A DNA stretch of 64,000 nt from RGIG8775 sp045660295. GTDB lineage: Bacteria > Bacillota > Clostridia > Oscillospirales > CAG-272. Below are positions 63,945-64,000 of the stretch, in pieces. The stretch's first letter is position 1, and every line of letters starts with the position of its first letter. The stretch is from contig JAZRDN010000043.1 of the NCBI GenBank assembly GCA_045660295.1, positions 142,135 to 206,134 of the forward strand. Direction: 5' to 3'. The notes beneath the pieces are model-generated. The model made no database searches and was not told the DNA's origin. It was given only the letters and a program-made list of their open reading frames with translations. A program made the position numbers and the translations under genes.

Positions 63945-64000
<56 letters not shown>

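Overview
The window looks like a piece of a spore-forming, Gram-positive Clostridia chromosome, probably a gut anaerobe of the Oscillospiraceae/Ruminococcaceae type. The evidence is an SpoIIGA-SigE sporulation pair, a Firmicute dgt-like/dnaG/rpoD operon, T-box, SAM-I and FMN riboswitches in typical clostridial positions, purine-rich Shine-Dalgarno sites, and vegetative promoters with 17-bp spacers that mostly carry an extended -10 TGn. The lineage call is inference from gene content; no species is claimed.

Layout. 1-3.0 kb: start of an aspartate kinase (minus), an ABC exporter, and rpsT (minus). 3.2-15.6 kb: transcription and translation core, with rpoB-rpoC behind their own promoter and structured leader (no rplKAJL in front), then the str operon rpsL-rpsG-fusA-tuf. 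15.6-24.4 kb: FMN riboswitch/ribU, SAM-I riboswitch/metK with a 276-bp inverted-repeat element in the metK leader, then recD2, comF-like, mreB-like and pepD. 24.5-27.9 kb (minus): a degenerate FolC-like Mur ligase, a methyltransferase, plsY and a DUF3006-like protein. 28-34.3 kb: type 2 galT, Trp T-box/solo trpB, a gene relic, a small membrane protein, a P-loop ATPase and an O-antigen-ligase-like protein. 34.3-37.7 kb (minus): cysteine desulfurase with DUF3343, and murE with an unknown upstream partner. 37.9-41.7 kb: a uronate/sugar catabolism operon (SDR, two TIM-barrel isomerases, Gfo/Idh), followed by tRNA-Arg(ACG). 42-47.1 kb is the accessory part: padR-DUF1700-DUF4097, an amidohydrolase, an Asn/Gln repeat mini-protein, and a 1.3-kb segment bounded by a 13-bp duplication of the guaA 3' end and flanked by regularly spaced GGTATCA sites, which reads as a recombination att site. 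47.1-51.2 kb: a GMP synthase without its glutaminase domain, then a phosphohexomutase and uxuA. 51.3-55.4 kb (minus): yigZ, hflX, rpmE, sigE, spoIIGA. 55.6-59.6 kb: dgt-like, dnaG, rpoD. 59.7-63.5 kb: an orphan solute-binding lipoprotein, a HAD phosphatase, DUF4363 and DUF421. 63.6 kb to the end: tandem rRNA promoters and the first bases of a 16S gene.

How the genes work together. Most of the window is housekeeping: RNA polymerase core and principal sigma, primase, elongation factors and ribosomal proteins. Metabolic genes are under direct RNA sensing (FMN, SAM, uncharged tRNA-Trp). SDR fructuronate reductase at 37.9 kb and UxuA at 50.2 kb would be consecutive steps of hexuronate breakdown. 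The least explained features are: a three-copy ~70-bp repeat family, one copy enlarged into a nested hairpin element; the att-like site at guaA; an apparent AUC start for spoIIGA behind a promoter with 21-bp spacing, like the Spo0A-activated spoIIG promoter; the rpoB leader with two competing folds; and the split-type GMP synthase. I found no CRISPR array, no insertion sequence with a transposase, and no complete novel defence system.
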